A DNA stretch of 58,186 bases from Gluconobacter sp. Dm-62 (GCF_018256155.1 NZ_JAERLY010000016.1:1-58186), one strand, 5' to 3'. Shown: positions 7,529-17,287, counted from the stretch's first letter. Notes: generated by a model not told the origin, from the letters alone. Numbers and translations: made by a program.

Positions 7529-9331
7529 ATGACCGATACCCCGCTCTCCCTTATCCGCAATTTCTCGATCATCGCTCATATCGATCACGGCAAATCGACG
7601 CTGGCCGATCGCCTGATCCAGGCCTGTGGCGCGCTGACCGCGCGTGAGATGAAAAACCAGGTCCTCGATTCGATGGAGCTCGAACAGGAGCGCGGGATCA
7701 CCATCAAGGCGCAGACCGTCCGTCTGACCTATCCGGCCAAGGACGGCAAGGTTTACACGCTGAACCTGATGGACACGCCGGGCCATGTCGACTTCGCTTA
7801 TGAAGTCAGCCGCTCACTGGCCGCCTGTGAAGGATCGCTTCTGGTCGTGGACGCCTCGCAGGGCGTGGAAGCCCAGACGCTGGCCAACGTCTATCAGGCG
7901 CTCGATGCCAATCACGAAATCGTCCCGGTCCTGAACAAGATCGATCTGCCGGCTGCCGAGCCCGAGCGCGTCCGCGCCCAGATTGAGGATGTGGTTGGCA
8001 TCCCGGCCGATGATGCCGTCGAAATCAGCGCCAAGACCGGCATCAATATCGAAGGCGTGCTCGAAGCCCTCGTCCAGCGCCTCCCTGCCCCCACAGGCGA
8101 TGCCGAAGCCCCGCTTCAGGCCCTGCTGGTGGATAGCTGGTACGATGCCTATCTGGGCGTCATCATTCTAGTCCGCATCAAGGACGGACGCCTCAAGCGC
8201 GGTGACCGCATCCGAATGATGCAGACCGGCGCGACCTATCATGTCGATCAGGTCGGCGTGTTCCTGCCCAAGATGCAGTCGGTCGACAGCCTCGGTCCAG
8301 GCGAGATGGGGTACATCAACGCCGCCATCAAGACCGTCGCGGACTGCAATGTCGGTGACACCGTCACGCTCGACAAGCGTCCTGCCCCCAAAGCTCTTCC
8401 GGGCTTTAAACCTTCCATCCCGGTCGTGTGGTGTGGCCTGTTCCCGATCGATGCCGATGATTTCGAAAAGCTGCGTGACAGTCTCGGCAAGCTGCGCCTG
8501 AACGACGCCTCGTTCCACTTCGAGGCCGAGACCTCTGCGGCGCTGGGCTTTGGTTTCCGTTGCGGCTTCCTCGGCCTGCTGCATCTGGAAATCATTCAGG
8601 AACGTCTGTCCCGCGAGTTCAATCTCGACCTGATCGCGACCGCTCCGTCCGTGGTCTACAAGATGCACATGACGGACGGCACGTCGGAGGATCTGCACAA
8701 CCCGGCGGACATGCCGGAGCTGAGCAAGATCGAAACCATCGAGGAGCCCTGGATCAAGGCGACCATCATGGTTCAGGACGAATATCTCGGCCCGGTCCTG
8801 ACGCTCTGCTCCGAACGCCGTGGCGTCCAGATGGATCTGACATATGTCGGCAACCGCGCCATGGCCGTCTATCGCCTGCCACTGAACGAAGTGGTGTTCG
8901 ATTTCTACGATCGCCTGAAATCCATCAGCCGCGGCTATGCCTCGTTCGACTACCAGATGGACGGCTACGAAGAGAGCGATCTCGTGCGCATCTCCATCCT
9001 CGTAAATCACGAGCCGGTGGATGCCCTGTCCTTCATCTCGCACCGCACCGTCGCCGAACAGCGCGGACGCTCCATCTGTGCGAAGCTCAAGGACCTGATC
9101 CCCAAGCAGCTCTTCAAGATCGCCATTCAGGCCGCCATCGGCTCCAAGGTCATCGCCCGTGAAACGATCGGCGCGCTGTCCAAGGATGTGACGGCCAAGT
9201 GTTATGGCGGTGACATTTCCCGTAAGCGCAAACTTCTGGACAAGCAGAAGGAAGGCAAGAAGCGCATGCGGCAGTTCGGCAAGGTCGAAATCCCCCAAAG
9301 CGCCTTCCTCGCCGCCCTGAAAATGGACTGA
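7529..9331 (+). CDS. lepA: Elongation factor 4 (LepA), ribosome-associated GTPase
   Basis: 600 residues from the ATG at 7529. A longer frame from a TTG at 7481 overlaps the terminator and is unlikely. G motifs are present: AHIDHGKST (P-loop), DTPGHVDF, and NKIDLP. LepA-specific C-terminal parts include [17 protein letters not shown] and [21 protein letters not shown]4 acts in translation initiation or back-translocation under stress. The gene is followed after 10 bases by a glycosyltransferase-like gene. Confidence 0.96.
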   Translation: MTDTPLSLIRNFSIIAHIDHGKSTLADRLIQACGALTAREMKNQVLDSMELEQERGITIKAQTVRLTYPAKDGKVYTLNLMDTPGHVDFAYEVSRSLAACEGSLLVVDASQGVEAQTLANVYQALDANHEIVPVLNKIDLPAAEPERVRAQIEDVVGIPADDAVEISAKTGINIEGVLEALVQRLPAPTGDAEAPLQALLVDSWYDAYLGVIILVRIKDGRLKRGDRIRMMQTGATYHVDQVGVFLPKMQSVDSLGPGEMGYINAAIKTVADCNVGDTVTLDKRPAPKALPGFKPSIPVVWCGLFPIDADDFEKLRDSLGKLRLNDASFHFEAETSAALGFGFRCGFLGLLHLEIIQERLSREFNLDLIATAPSVVYKMHMTDGTSEDLHNPADMPELSKIETIEEPWIKATIMVQDEYLGPVLTLCSERRGVQMDLTYVGNRAMAVYRLPLNEVVFDFYDRLKSISRGYASFDYQMDGYEESDLVRISILVNHEPVDALSFISHRTVAEQRGRSICAKLKDLIPKQLFKIAIQAAIGSKVIARETIGALSKDVTAKCYGGDISRKRKLLDKQKEGKKRMRQFGKVEIPQSAFLAALKMD

Positions 9332-9341
9332 TCCCTGCCTT

Positions 9342-10748
9342 ATGTCGAAAAGCGCCGCCATCCTGTTCGTTCACAACGAAGTCGACACGATCGGATGGTG
9401 GCTGGCCCATCATGCGACAGTCGGGTTTTCAACCCTGATTGTCTGTGATGACCATTCGACTGATGGAACAGGCGCGGTGCTGTCAAATGCCGCGTCGCTT
9501 TACGACATCCGGGTCCAGTCTTCCGATGTAACGCTGACAACACGACTTGATCGTCAGAAGCGATTTCATGAACAAGCCCTCAAACAGGGGCAGGATGAAT
9601 TCGACTGGATGATGATCCTGGCGGCGGACGAATATCTCCATTTCGAGACTGCACGCTCCGTCGCCGAATTCACTGCCAACGCCACCGAAGCCGTGCTTCC
9701 GGTTAACTGGTGCCTCTTTGGCTCCTCGGGACGACAGGTTCCCTCAGCGTTCTCTCCCGTTGAAACCTATACCCGTCACGGCCTGCTGAACCTGCCCGAT
9801 CATCGCGTCGTCCGACATCTTGTTCAGCCTCGTCAGATTGGCGGCAACCCGCCTGACCCGTTCGCGGCGCTTGAGCGCGATGCAAACTGGACCGAAAGCC
9901 GCATCCTTCATTTCGCTGCCAGCGATCGCGAAAGTTTCTTGCGCCGCAATTCAAGCGCATCCCCTGAGAAGGCCTGGCAAAACTTCGACCGCAATGACGC
10001 CGAATACACAGGCGCAAGCCGCTGGCTTCCCGAAAGCCGCCGTATCGCGTCTTCCATCGTGCAGGCATCGCTCACGGATCTTTACTGGCGCCTCAAGGGT
10101 ACCATTACGCATAAAGACAAAGCCATTCTTGAGGAACTTGAGTTGAGCCCATCACAACTCACCGTTCCATTGCCTCATCGCTCCACACCACGATTTCGTT
10201 TCTGCACGCTGGGTCAGACCCAACGCCTGATGCTGGACACACAGACAGGATCACTGGCATCGGTCGGAGCGGGAGACATGAATTTTGGCCGCTACAACGC
10301 GCTCATTCTGGCTCTTGAAGTTTCAGAAACGAGCGCTTGGAACGCCTGTATCTTCGCAGAAAATCCGCTTTCCGGTCGTTACCTTCCCCTCTCTGGCTCA
10401 CCAGCATTGTTGCCGATGGTGCCGTTGCGGATCATGACTGCGGACAATCTAATTCTATCTCCCGTCAACGGTGAAAAAATCCATATAGCCCTCGCCGATC
10501 ACCCACCCACCAGTATCGAGGCAACTACGGCACTTTACAGCCGCATGACTGGCTTCATGGTTCTAACGGCGGAAGGTCACAATCTTGCGGGTCTGCTCCG
10601 GGGGATTGACCGGCTTCCGGCCCCCGATGCCAGCGCACTGGGATGCGCGATTGCGATGCTGCCGTTTGAAGAAGCCGCACGGCTTTCCCTAACATTTCCC
10701 GGTCTCGTTCCGCAAAACGTCATGCCACTCCGTCCGCTTCAGCCCTGA
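9342..10748 (+). CDS. Glycosyltransferase-2-like protein with extra C-terminal region
   Basis: 468 residues. The N-terminal half resembles the GT2/GT92-like fold: AAILFVHNEVDTIGWWLAHH, CDDHSTDGTG (nucleotide-sugar binding, about residues 36-45) and ILAADEYLHFE (metal-binding acidic motif near 95). The C-terminal 200 residues, from about 270, are not recognised. Possible roles are surface polysaccharide or LPS decoration. It overlaps the convergent heme oxygenase gene by 10 bases at the 3' ends, and it may be read through from lepA. Confidence 0.7.
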   Translation: MSKSAAILFVHNEVDTIGWWLAHHATVGFSTLIVCDDHSTDGTGAVLSNAASLYDIRVQSSDVTLTTRLDRQKRFHEQALKQGQDEFDWMMILAADEYLHFETARSVAEFTANATEAVLPVNWCLFGSSGRQVPSAFSPVETYTRHGLLNLPDHRVVRHLVQPRQIGGNPPDPFAALERDANWTESRILHFAASDRESFLRRNSSASPEKAWQNFDRNDAEYTGASRWLPESRRIASSIVQASLTDLYWRLKGTITHKDKAILEELELSPSQLTVPLPHRSTPRFRFCTLGQTQRLMLDTQTGSLASVGAGDMNFGRYNALILALEVSETSAWNACIFAENPLSGRYLPLSGSPALLPMVPLRIMTADNLILSPVNGEKIHIALADHPPTSIEATTALYSRMTGFMVLTAEGHNLAGLLRGIDRLPAPDASALGCAIAMLPFEEAARLSLTFPGLVPQNVMPLRPLQP

Positions 10749-11296
10749 AGAGCTGCGCTCTTCTGAAAGAGAGCAAACGTCTCCACCACGCCATTCGTCA
10801 CCGCCTGGCTGCGGGACGCTTCGCTTTCATCCAGATATCGCCCGAGATGATCCAGAAACGCTGGCCACTCCCCTTTTTGATAGACTGCTGACAGATAACG
10901 TGTGGGCAATCCTTCCGGCACGCGTCCTGACAATACACGTCCCCCAAGTCGTGATCCTTCCAGAACATACAGCACACCCAGCGCTGCCCCCTCGTCTTGA
11001 GAAGAAATTTCGTGAAGTGCAGACGGTACGGGCAGACCCATCTGCTGCAGGTCGTCCTTGAGCAGTCCCAGCCGCGGACGCCATGGCGGTACCGAAGCAG
11101 CATGCCGGCTTAGATACGCCTCCGCCGCGACAAGCGCGTGCGCATGAGCCGTCAGGAAGGCTCCGTAGGATTTTGGATCCGAAAGCTCGAAGTGAGAGAA
11201 GGCTGCATCGACGGCCTCATGCGCCTTGCGGCTGACATGTCGCAGCTCCGCCAGACCTTTACCCTTCTGCTCCCCCGCGCGTTCCAATGTCTCCAT
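10739..11296 (-). CDS. Heme oxygenase-like protein (BphO/HemO type)
   Basis: 185 residues, typical for bacterial biliverdin-forming heme oxygenases. The proximal helix LRHVSRKAHEAVDA contains His26 as the likely heme ligand, and YVLEGSRLGGRVLSG matches the distal glycine-rich helix. Family members open heme to biliverdin, iron and CO, for iron release or as chromophore supply. No bacteriophytochrome, heme receptor or TonB-dependent uptake gene lies beside it, so the use of the product is unclear. It is convergent with the glycosyltransferase gene. Confidence 0.8.
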   Translation of the reverse strand: METLERAGEQKGKGLAELRHVSRKAHEAVDAAFSHFELSDPKSYGAFLTAHAHALVAAEAYLSRHAASVPPWRPRLGLLKDDLQQMGLPVPSALHEISSQDEGAALGVLYVLEGSRLGGRVLSGRVPEGLPTRYLSAVYQKGEWPAFLDHLGRYLDESEASRSQAVTNGVVETFALFQKSAALQG

Positions 11297-11411
11297 TCGT
11301 GCTGATCTTCCAATACGCTGTGAAACCGTTTTCGGTTCTGTCCGTAATTAGAGTGACTTGCAACGAACATATTCCTTCTGACACGCCCCCCGGATTTCGG
11401 AGACCACCCCG

Positions 11412-13553
11412 TTGAGCAGCACCCCACCCCGGCAGCCTTCCCCTGCAGACGAAAATTCTACGAAACCGGGAAAACGACATCTGCTTTTGAAAACTGTCGG
11501 GGGTGTGTTCGGAACACTGGTAGCCGCCATCATCATCCTGATTCTGGTCTGGCAGTGGGACTGGTTCGTTCCCTATATCGGCCGTAAGGCCACCGCAGCG
11601 CTGCACCGTCCGGTCACCATCGCGCATCTGCATGTCGGCCTCGGTTTCAAAACCACAGTCACTGTCGATGATCTCAAAATCGGTCAGCCGGAAGGCTTTG
11701 AGAAGGAAAAAGACGATTTTGCCTCCGCTAGGGCGATCACTGTCACGGTTGACGTCTGGCGTTACCTGACAGGCGGCGGCCTCTCCCTGCCGCTGATCCG
11801 CGCCGACACGCCCAAAGGCGATATCGTCTCGCTCCTCAATGGAACAAATAACTACACTTTCGCGTCATCTTCAGACACGTCCTCCCAAACGTCTTCGTCC
11901 TCTACGACATCCCTGCCAAAGCTTGGCAAGATCGAAATCAATGACGGCGACATCCGTCTGGCTCTCGCAAAGCTCAAGACGGACATGCATGTCCTCATCC
12001 ATACCGAAGCCCCGAAAGATGGCGACGAAGGCCATCTCGTGATCGACCTCAAGGGCCGCTATGCACAGGCTCCGATTACCGGACATATCGTAGGCGGCGC
12101 GCTCCTCAGCCTGACAGATGCAACACACCCCTATCCGATCGACGGACGCCTCGCCAACGGCCCGACCTATGTCACGCTCCGTGGCACGGTGGACGATCCG
12201 ATCCATTTCCAAGGCACCAACCTTGCGCTGCATTTTGCGGGTCCGGACATGGCGCTCCTCTACCCGCTGACGGGCGTCCCCATCCCGCAGACTCCGGCCT
12301 ACAGCGTCACCGGCAATCTTGCCTATTCCGATCGCGCAATTCGTTTCCAGAAATTTGAAGGACATATGGGCTCGTCGGATATCGGCGGAGACATCAACGT
12401 CGATCCACATCAAAAGCCGATCTTCGTGGAAGCAGCACTGCACTCACATTCGGTCGATCTGGCGGATCTGGGCGGCTTCATCGGCGCGCAGCCCGGCGAG
12501 GCGAAAAAAGCCGAGCCGGCCAGCGCCCGCGTTCTGCCGGACAAGAAAATCAATGTTCCGAAGCTCAACGCCGCGAACGTCCACCTAACCTATCACGGCG
12601 ATCATATCCGCAACAAAAACTGGCCTCTGGACAATATCGACACGGAGCTGAACGTCCGCGATGGTGCCATCGACCTCAAGCACCTGACCTTCGCGACCGG
12701 CACGGGCACTATCTCCGCGAATGCAACACTTGAGCCCACGAAAAACGAGCAGTTCCACACCCGTTTCCGCCTCGACGTCTCCCGTCTGCCGCTGTCCCGC
12801 ATCATGACGTCCAAGGATATGTTCCAGGGCGAAGGCACGATCGGCGGTCATGTAACGCTGACCTCGACCGGCAATTCGGTCGCAACCCTCGTAGAAAACG
12901 GCGATGGTGGCACAACACTCGTTCTGGACCGCGGTGGCGACGTTACAGCCCTCCTGCCCGATCTTCTGGGCCTCAAACTCGGCTCTGCCATCCTGTCCGC
13001 CCTCGGTATTCCGGACCGCTCGAAGCTTGAATGCCTCGTGGCCGACCTACCGCTGAAGGACGGCATCGTGCACACCAACTCGATGCTTCTGCAAACCGGC
13101 ACCACCCGTACGATGGGCACGGGAACCGTCAATTTCCATAAGGACACGCTGGACTACGCCGTCACCACCCGCTCCATCGGTCCACAGATCCTGTCCCTGC
13201 CCGGCGCGGTCCATATCTTCGGATCCATGAAGAGCCCGACAATCATGCCTGGTGCTGAACTGATCGGTCGCGTGGCCGCTTCCGTAGGTCTCGGCATCGT
13301 CTTTCCGCCCGCAGCCCTGATCCCGACGATTCAGCTTGGTGTCGGTAAAGGTTCAGCCTGCGAAAAAGCTGTTTTGGAAGCCAACGAACACCCTGCAGCC
13401 GGCATTGCTCCCGGCAAGACAACAGGCGCGGGCCCGAGCAGCGTTTCAAAGGCAGCACCGAAAACGAACGAAAAACATGCCAAAACGTCACATCGTCGCC
13501 TAAGTCCGGCAGAAGTCCATAAGGCATGGGAGAAAAAATCGAACCCGAAATGA
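11412..13553 (+). CDS. AsmA family protein
   Basis: 713 residues. A cytoplasmic N-terminus of about 25 residues precedes one membrane anchor (about 27-48) and then a long periplasmic region of repeated beta-rich segments, such as ALHRPVTIAHLHVGLGFKTT at the start and TLDYAVTTRSIGPQILSLPG near the end, typical of AsmA/TamB-like bridge proteins. These are thought to help lipid transport to, or assembly of, the outer membrane. The start is a TTG at 11412, supported by GGAGA 8 bases upstream and no better ATG. A Ser/Thr-rich patch (about 150-165) and a Lys-rich C-terminus look disordered. Confidence 0.82.
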   Translation: MSSTPPRQPSPADENSTKPGKRHLLLKTVGGVFGTLVAAIIILILVWQWDWFVPYIGRKATAALHRPVTIAHLHVGLGFKTTVTVDDLKIGQPEGFEKEKDDFASARAITVTVDVWRYLTGGGLSLPLIRADTPKGDIVSLLNGTNNYTFASSSDTSSQTSSSSTTSLPKLGKIEINDGDIRLALAKLKTDMHVLIHTEAPKDGDEGHLVIDLKGRYAQAPITGHIVGGALLSLTDATHPYPIDGRLANGPTYVTLRGTVDDPIHFQGTNLALHFAGPDMALLYPLTGVPIPQTPAYSVTGNLAYSDRAIRFQKFEGHMGSSDIGGDINVDPHQKPIFVEAALHSHSVDLADLGGFIGAQPGEAKKAEPASARVLPDKKINVPKLNAANVHLTYHGDHIRNKNWPLDNIDTELNVRDGAIDLKHLTFATGTGTISANATLEPTKNEQFHTRFRLDVSRLPLSRIMTSKDMFQGEGTIGGHVTLTSTGNSVATLVENGDGGTTLVLDRGGDVTALLPDLLGLKLGSAILSALGIPDRSKLECLVADLPLKDGIVHTNSMLLQTGTTRTMGTGTVNFHKDTLDYAVTTRSIGPQILSLPGAVHIFGSMKSPTIMPGAELIGRVAASVGLGIVFPPAALIPTIQLGVGKGSACEKAVLEANEHPAAGIAPGKTTGAGPSSVSKAAPKTNEKHAKTSHRRLSPAEVHKAWEKKSNPK

Positions 13554-13635
13554 AAAGATACGGTCCGGACCATGGCAGGGACAGCTTTTTTGACTATAGC
13601 TTGGTCCAGCTATCCCCTGCCCCCGGAGTGTCCGC

Positions 13636-14970
13636 TTGCTGCTATCCAGACTCGACCGCTGGTTCCATATCACGGCCCGCGGTTCAACGATCCCGCGTGA
13701 GGTCATTGCCGGACTGACGGTCTTCGGGGCCATGGCCTATATCGTGGCCGTCAATCCCGCCATCCTCTCGGCGGCCGGTCTGGATCGCCATGACATGGTC
13801 ATGACGACGATCGCCGGCGCCGTCGCCGGAACGCTCCTGATGGCGCTCTGGGCCAGGCTTCCGATTGCTCTCGCCCCCGCGATGAGCAGCAACGTTCTGT
13901 TCGCGCAGGTTGTCGTTCAGCAGGCCCATGTGAGCCCGCGCACGGCCTTCACGGTCGTCCTGTTTAGCGGCCTGTGCTTTACGGCCCTTTCCCTGAGCCA
14001 GATCCGCCAGCGCATCATCCGGGGCTTCCCGCCCTCAATCGTCCTCGGCATCCAGATTGCTCTGGGTGCCTTCATCGCCCGGATCGGCCTGACCACAGGC
14101 GGCATCGCCGTACCCTCACCGGAGGGGCTGACTTTCGGCGCCCTGAGCAATCCCTCCGTCCTGCTCAGCATGGCTGGCGTTGTCCTCAGCGCCATTCTGG
14201 TCGTGCTGCGCGTCCCGGCAGGTCTGCTCATCGCCATCCTCGCCATTACCGTGGCGGGCCTCTTCATCCAGACACCTTCAGGCCCGATCACCCATCTGCC
14301 AGCACAGCTTCTGGACTGGCCACACTACCCGACCAACCTCTTCCTCCCTTTCGATTTCCACGAATATTTTTCCCATCTCGGGTTGCTCGTCCCCATCACG
14401 CTCTATTTCCTGCTGAGTGACTTCTTTGACGCGACGGCAACCATGATGAGTGTCGCCCACCGCGCCGGTCTGGATGGAACCGTCGAGAAACCTGCTCTCG
14501 ACCATCGCGCTTTCGGTTCGGATGGAGCCGCCAGCATCATCGGAGCTTCCCTCGGAACCTGTACGGTCTCGGCTTATGTCGAGAGTCTGGCAGGTGTCGA
14601 AGCCGGTGGCCGTACGGGCCTAAGCGCGCTGGTCGTCGCCGTCCTGTTTGCCCTGTCCTCGGTTTTCTGGCCGCTCATCACCGCCATTCCAGCGATTGCC
14701 ACGGCTCCCGTGCTCATTCTCGTCGGACTGAACATGCTGGGCAGCCTCAGCCGGGTTGCGGAAACGCCCGCAGAAGCCATCCCGCCCCTGACCATGCTGC
14801 TCATCGCAGGTGTCACGGGCAATTTCATGCTGAGCCTGTCCTGTGGCCTGCTGATTTACACCGCCCTGGCCATCGCCACACGCCAGTTCCAGCGCCTGAC
14901 CCCCATTGTTCTCGGTCTGGATGCAGCCTTCGTCTTTTATATGGTGCTTCAGGCCCATATGGGCGCCTAG
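13636..14970 (+). CDS. NCS2-family (AzgA-like) purine permease
   Basis: 444 residues and about 12-14 hydrophobic segments. The start RLDRWFHITARGSTIPREV and MAYIVAVNPAIL match the AzgA branch of nucleobase:cation symporters-2 (adenine, guanine, hypoxanthine). DFFDATATMMSVA and ESLAGVEAGGRTGLSALV are further family markers. The first substrate-region motif reads APAMSSN, where AzgA proteins I know have an APGMGLN-like sequence, so specificity may differ. The start is a TTG at 13636 with GGAG 7 bases upstream. Confidence 0.85.
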   Translation: MLLSRLDRWFHITARGSTIPREVIAGLTVFGAMAYIVAVNPAILSAAGLDRHDMVMTTIAGAVAGTLLMALWARLPIALAPAMSSNVLFAQVVVQQAHVSPRTAFTVVLFSGLCFTALSLSQIRQRIIRGFPPSIVLGIQIALGAFIARIGLTTGGIAVPSPEGLTFGALSNPSVLLSMAGVVLSAILVVLRVPAGLLIAILAITVAGLFIQTPSGPITHLPAQLLDWPHYPTNLFLPFDFHEYFSHLGLLVPITLYFLLSDFFDATATMMSVAHRAGLDGTVEKPALDHRAFGSDGAASIIGASLGTCTVSAYVESLAGVEAGGRTGLSALVVAVLFALSSVFWPLITAIPAIATAPVLILVGLNMLGSLSRVAETPAEAIPPLTMLLIAGVTGNFMLSLSCGLLIYTALAIATRQFQRLTPIVLGLDAAFVFYMVLQAHMGA

Positions 14971-15028
14971 GAACTTTAGGCCGCTGTTTTTAGCTCTTTC
15001 TTCATGATTTTCGGGCAGGTTGTCTTTC

Positions 15029-15817
15029 ATGACTTCCTGTCCTGCCAGCCCACGCCACGTCTTTATCGCCACGCCCTGCTTCGGCGGCACCATCACCCTG
15101 GAGTACATGCAGTCCATCATCGGCTGCATGGCCTCGGCGCCGACCCACAATCTGCAGCTGACCCTGTCCACAATTGGCAGCGATGCCCTGATCACCCGGG
15201 CGCGCAACACATTGCTGCATCAGTTCGTAAGCCTGTCAGATGCCACCCATCTTCTTTTCATCGATAGCGACATCGGCTTTTCCATCACCGATATTCTCGC
15301 TTTGCTGGATGCAGACCGGCCTTTGATCGGGGGTGCCTATCCGCTGAAATCCCATTACTGGGACAGCGATACGGACCGTTTCGTCGCCGCTGGCGAAGAG
15401 CCCAGAACAGCCAGCCTGCGCTATGTCGGAGACTGCGCCGCCCTGCACGACGGCAGCGCAACGGGCGAAATCGCAAACGTCTGTTATATCGGCACAGGCT
15501 TCATGCTCATGACCCGCCAGATGGTCCTCGACATGATCGCCCACTACCCCGAGACCCGTTACAACCGCATCGACGCCAAAACAGAATGCAGGCATCTGAA
15601 CACACCATCATCAGATGCCTACGCCCTGTTCGACTGTCTGATCGACCCCGACACTCGAACATATCTTTCCGAAGATTTCGCATTCTGCCGCCGCTGGATT
15701 GAAATGGGAGGGCAGGTTTCACTCCACCGTGGCCTCTCCCTGACCCATACCGGCAGCACGACTTTCAAAGGCGACCTTTCCACGCGGACGCTCCCCCTTT
15801 CCGCGCCTGTGTCCTGA
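15029..15817 (+). CDS. Putative GT-A-type glycosyltransferase-like protein
   Basis: 262 residues from ATG 15029, which has GGGCAGG about 9 bases upstream; a TTG at 15020 is too close to it. The protein begins with HVFIATPCFGG, has DALITRARNTLLHQFV and then LLFIDSDIGF (a DxD-type metal motif near residue 80), a GT-A-like arrangement. YLSEDFAFCRRW near residue 215 resembles the acidic catalytic region. Similar uncharacterised proteins occur in phage and bacterial surface-glycan loci. The next genes on the other strand are lysis-like, but cotranscription is not possible. Confidence 0.6.
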   Translation: MTSCPASPRHVFIATPCFGGTITLEYMQSIIGCMASAPTHNLQLTLSTIGSDALITRARNTLLHQFVSLSDATHLLFIDSDIGFSITDILALLDADRPLIGGAYPLKSHYWDSDTDRFVAAGEEPRTASLRYVGDCAALHDGSATGEIANVCYIGTGFMLMTRQMVLDMIAHYPETRYNRIDAKTECRHLNTPSSDAYALFDCLIDPDTRTYLSEDFAFCRRWIEMGGQVSLHRGLSLTHTGSTTFKGDLSTRTLPLSAPVS

Positions 15818-15931
15818 CACGATCCGTTTTCTAACGGTGCTTGCCACTATTCCGTCATATTAAACCGGTTTAAACAGTCGTGCGGTGTCGGGAGCGTGAT
15901 GCATACATTCCCCGGCACCGCTCCCCCGCGC

Positions 15932-16411
15932 TCAAACTGTAACTGCCTGACGGAAAAACGGGATATTGCTCACCGGGTCCGCAGCTCCGGCAGCAGTATT
16001 GTAATATTGCTTGTGAAAGCGGCTCAGAACCGCGGGATCGCTCGTGGTCGGCAAGGGAGCCGAAACCCGGTAATACCGAATACGTGCCATCGCGGACGCA
16101 TATCTCAGGTTTGAGACAAGCTGCGCGCTTCTGGGCAGATCCTGCGACAGCATCCCCTGCAGAATCCGCTCGAACCGCTTTCCGACCGGATAACACAGAA
16201 AATTGACCCAGCAGTCGTCATGCGTCGCAGGCTCCATCTGCCACAGCCCCAGAGCTGGGCCCCCGCCAATCTGCCTGACATAAGCCCCCCGGCTCTCCGC
16301 CAGAGCCGTTCCCGTCACCAGATTGACCGCAACCTCGCCGTCAAGTCCCAGCGCCGCCAGCGCCGGGGCCACCACCAGATGCTTGAGCTGGCCTGCATCA
16401 ATTCCACTCAT
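15932..16411 (-). CDS. Phage-type lysozyme-fold protein (endolysin-like)
   Basis: 159 residues. GTALAESRGAYVRQIGGG followed by ALGLWQMEPATHDDCW gives the order catalytic-type Glu, Gly-rich loop and GLxQMEPxTHxD seen in phage-encoded lysozyme-superfamily proteins. No signal peptide is seen, so export would need a holin, which is what the gene 10 bases upstream appears to encode. GAGGGGG precedes the ATG and overlaps the holin stop. There are no phage structural genes nearby. The enzymatic call is by motif; it may instead be a virion-associated type hydrolase. Confidence 0.6.
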   Translation of the reverse strand: MSGIDAGQLKHLVVAPALAALGLDGEVAVNLVTGTALAESRGAYVRQIGGGPALGLWQMEPATHDDCWVNFLCYPVGKRFERILQGMLSQDLPRSAQLVSNLRYASAMARIRYYRVSAPLPTTSDPAVLSRFHKQYYNTAAGAADPVSNIPFFRQAVTV

Positions 16412-16421
16412 GCCCGCCCCC

Positions 16422-16766
16422 TCACTTTGTGCTCAGGGACAGGGCAAAATGCACCATGCCCGTCCCAAGAATGGACGTCAGCAGCGTGATGATCCCCGTA
16501 ATGACAGCCCGCCCCCCGATCAGGCGATCCAGCTTTCCATTGACGACACGATTCCCCTCGTCGACCTTCGTCTCCAGCAGCTTCATCTGATCCCGCAGCG
16601 ATGAGATTTCCTGCCGCATCTCATTGCGCAGTTCCTCGTACCGATCCGAAAGCCCCCCCGCGATCGTCTCCAGCCGCAGCACCCGGTCCTCGAGCATCCG
16701 AAGCGTATAAGCGCGTCTCTCATTTCCATCAGCCAAACTGATCGTCAGGCCTTCCCTGTCCGACAT
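16422..16766 (-). CDS. Holin-like protein: coiled coil plus C-terminal membrane helix
   Basis: 114 residues from ATG 16766; GGGGGA lies 5 bases upstream, and a TTG at 16778 falls beside that site. After a short polar start, residues about 20-85 form a charged heptad-like coiled coil (for example LEDRVLRLETIAGGL). One hydrophobic segment (about 88-108, AVITGIITLLTSILGTGMV) lies near the C-terminus. This layout matches XhlA-type phage lysis proteins. The lysozyme-like gene follows directly. A different membrane-tethered coiled-coil function cannot be excluded. Confidence 0.55.
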   Translation of the reverse strand: MSDREGLTISLADGNERRAYTLRMLEDRVLRLETIAGGLSDRYEELRNEMRQEISSLRDQMKLLETKVDEGNRVVNGKLDRLIGGRAVITGIITLLTSILGTGMVHFALSLSTK

Positions 16767-16782
16767 GCCGTCCCCCAAATAA

Positions 16783-16812
16783 AAAAAGCGCTCCCCGAGA
16801 GGAACGCTTTTT
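16783..16812 (-). terminator. Terminator hairpin in the leader of the lysis-like pair (attenuator-like)
   Basis: AAAAAGCG (16783-16790) pairs with CGCTTTTT (16805-16812), extended by TCC/GGA after one mismatch, with a T-run on both strands. It lies between the minus-strand promoter and the holin-like start codon, so minus-strand transcripts would meet it within about 10 bases. No plus-strand gene ends into it. Confidence 0.75.
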
Positions 16813-16828
16813 GTGGCATTAAGCCATT

Positions 16829-16857
16829 AATATAGAAACAAGCACGCCGTTTATCAA
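16829..16857 (-). promoter_or_regulatory. Strong sigma-70 promoter for the lysis-like pair
   Basis: On the minus strand TTGATA (16857-16852), a 17-base spacer, and TATATT (16834-16829), close to consensus in both boxes with ideal spacing. The predicted start is near 16822, directly ahead of the terminator hairpin. Confidence 0.65.
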
Positions 16858-16935
16858 CGAAAACCTTAAAACCACTATCTGGAACAGGGAAAGCCGCCTT
16901 GGCGCCTATCTTGGATAGGCGCATAATAATGCCCC

Positions 16936-17190
16936 ATGAGCGCTCCCCTGACAGAAACCCTCCTTGATTTGCGCGGCCTGGCCTGCCCGATGCCCGTCCT
17001 CAAGGCCAATCGCGCCCTTCGCGACATGCCACCGGGTGCGAAGCTGCGCATCCTCGCCACGGACCGCGCATCCGTGGCGGATTTCCAGTCCTACTGCCGC
17101 GAAACCGGTCATGCGCTGATTGCGTTTACAGACACCGCAGGCGTGCTTTCCTTCATGATCCGGCGACGTGCAGAAACGTCACCCTCCTGA
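16936..17190 (+). CDS. TusA/SirA-like sulfurtransferase
   Basis: 84 residues, the normal size. LLDLRGLACPMPVLKANRAL carries the CPxP motif whose cysteine (about residue 18) carries persulfide sulfur in TusA-type proteins. The family relays sulfur to tRNA thiolation, molybdenum cofactor or other sulfur acceptors. No tusBCDE genes are nearby, so the acceptor is unknown. It is divergent from the lysis-like pair. Confidence 0.88.
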   Translation: MSAPLTETLLDLRGLACPMPVLKANRALRDMPPGAKLRILATDRASVADFQSYCRETGHALIAFTDTAGVLSFMIRRRAETSPS

Positions 17191-17287
17191 AGAAACTCCA
17201 GCGTTCCCATGCTCGGGGCTGGCAAAACCTGTCTTCTGCCTGTAATCCCCTCGCTACCTTGTTCCAAAGTGTGCCTTGAGGCTTTTC

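Noticed and set aside
8168-9361. A 397-residue minus-strand frame under lepA
   Set aside because: Antisense shadow of the conserved LepA C-terminal half.
15020-16778. A resident prophage
   Set aside because: Only two lysis-like genes are present; no integrase, capsid, tail or repressor gene and no att repeats were seen.
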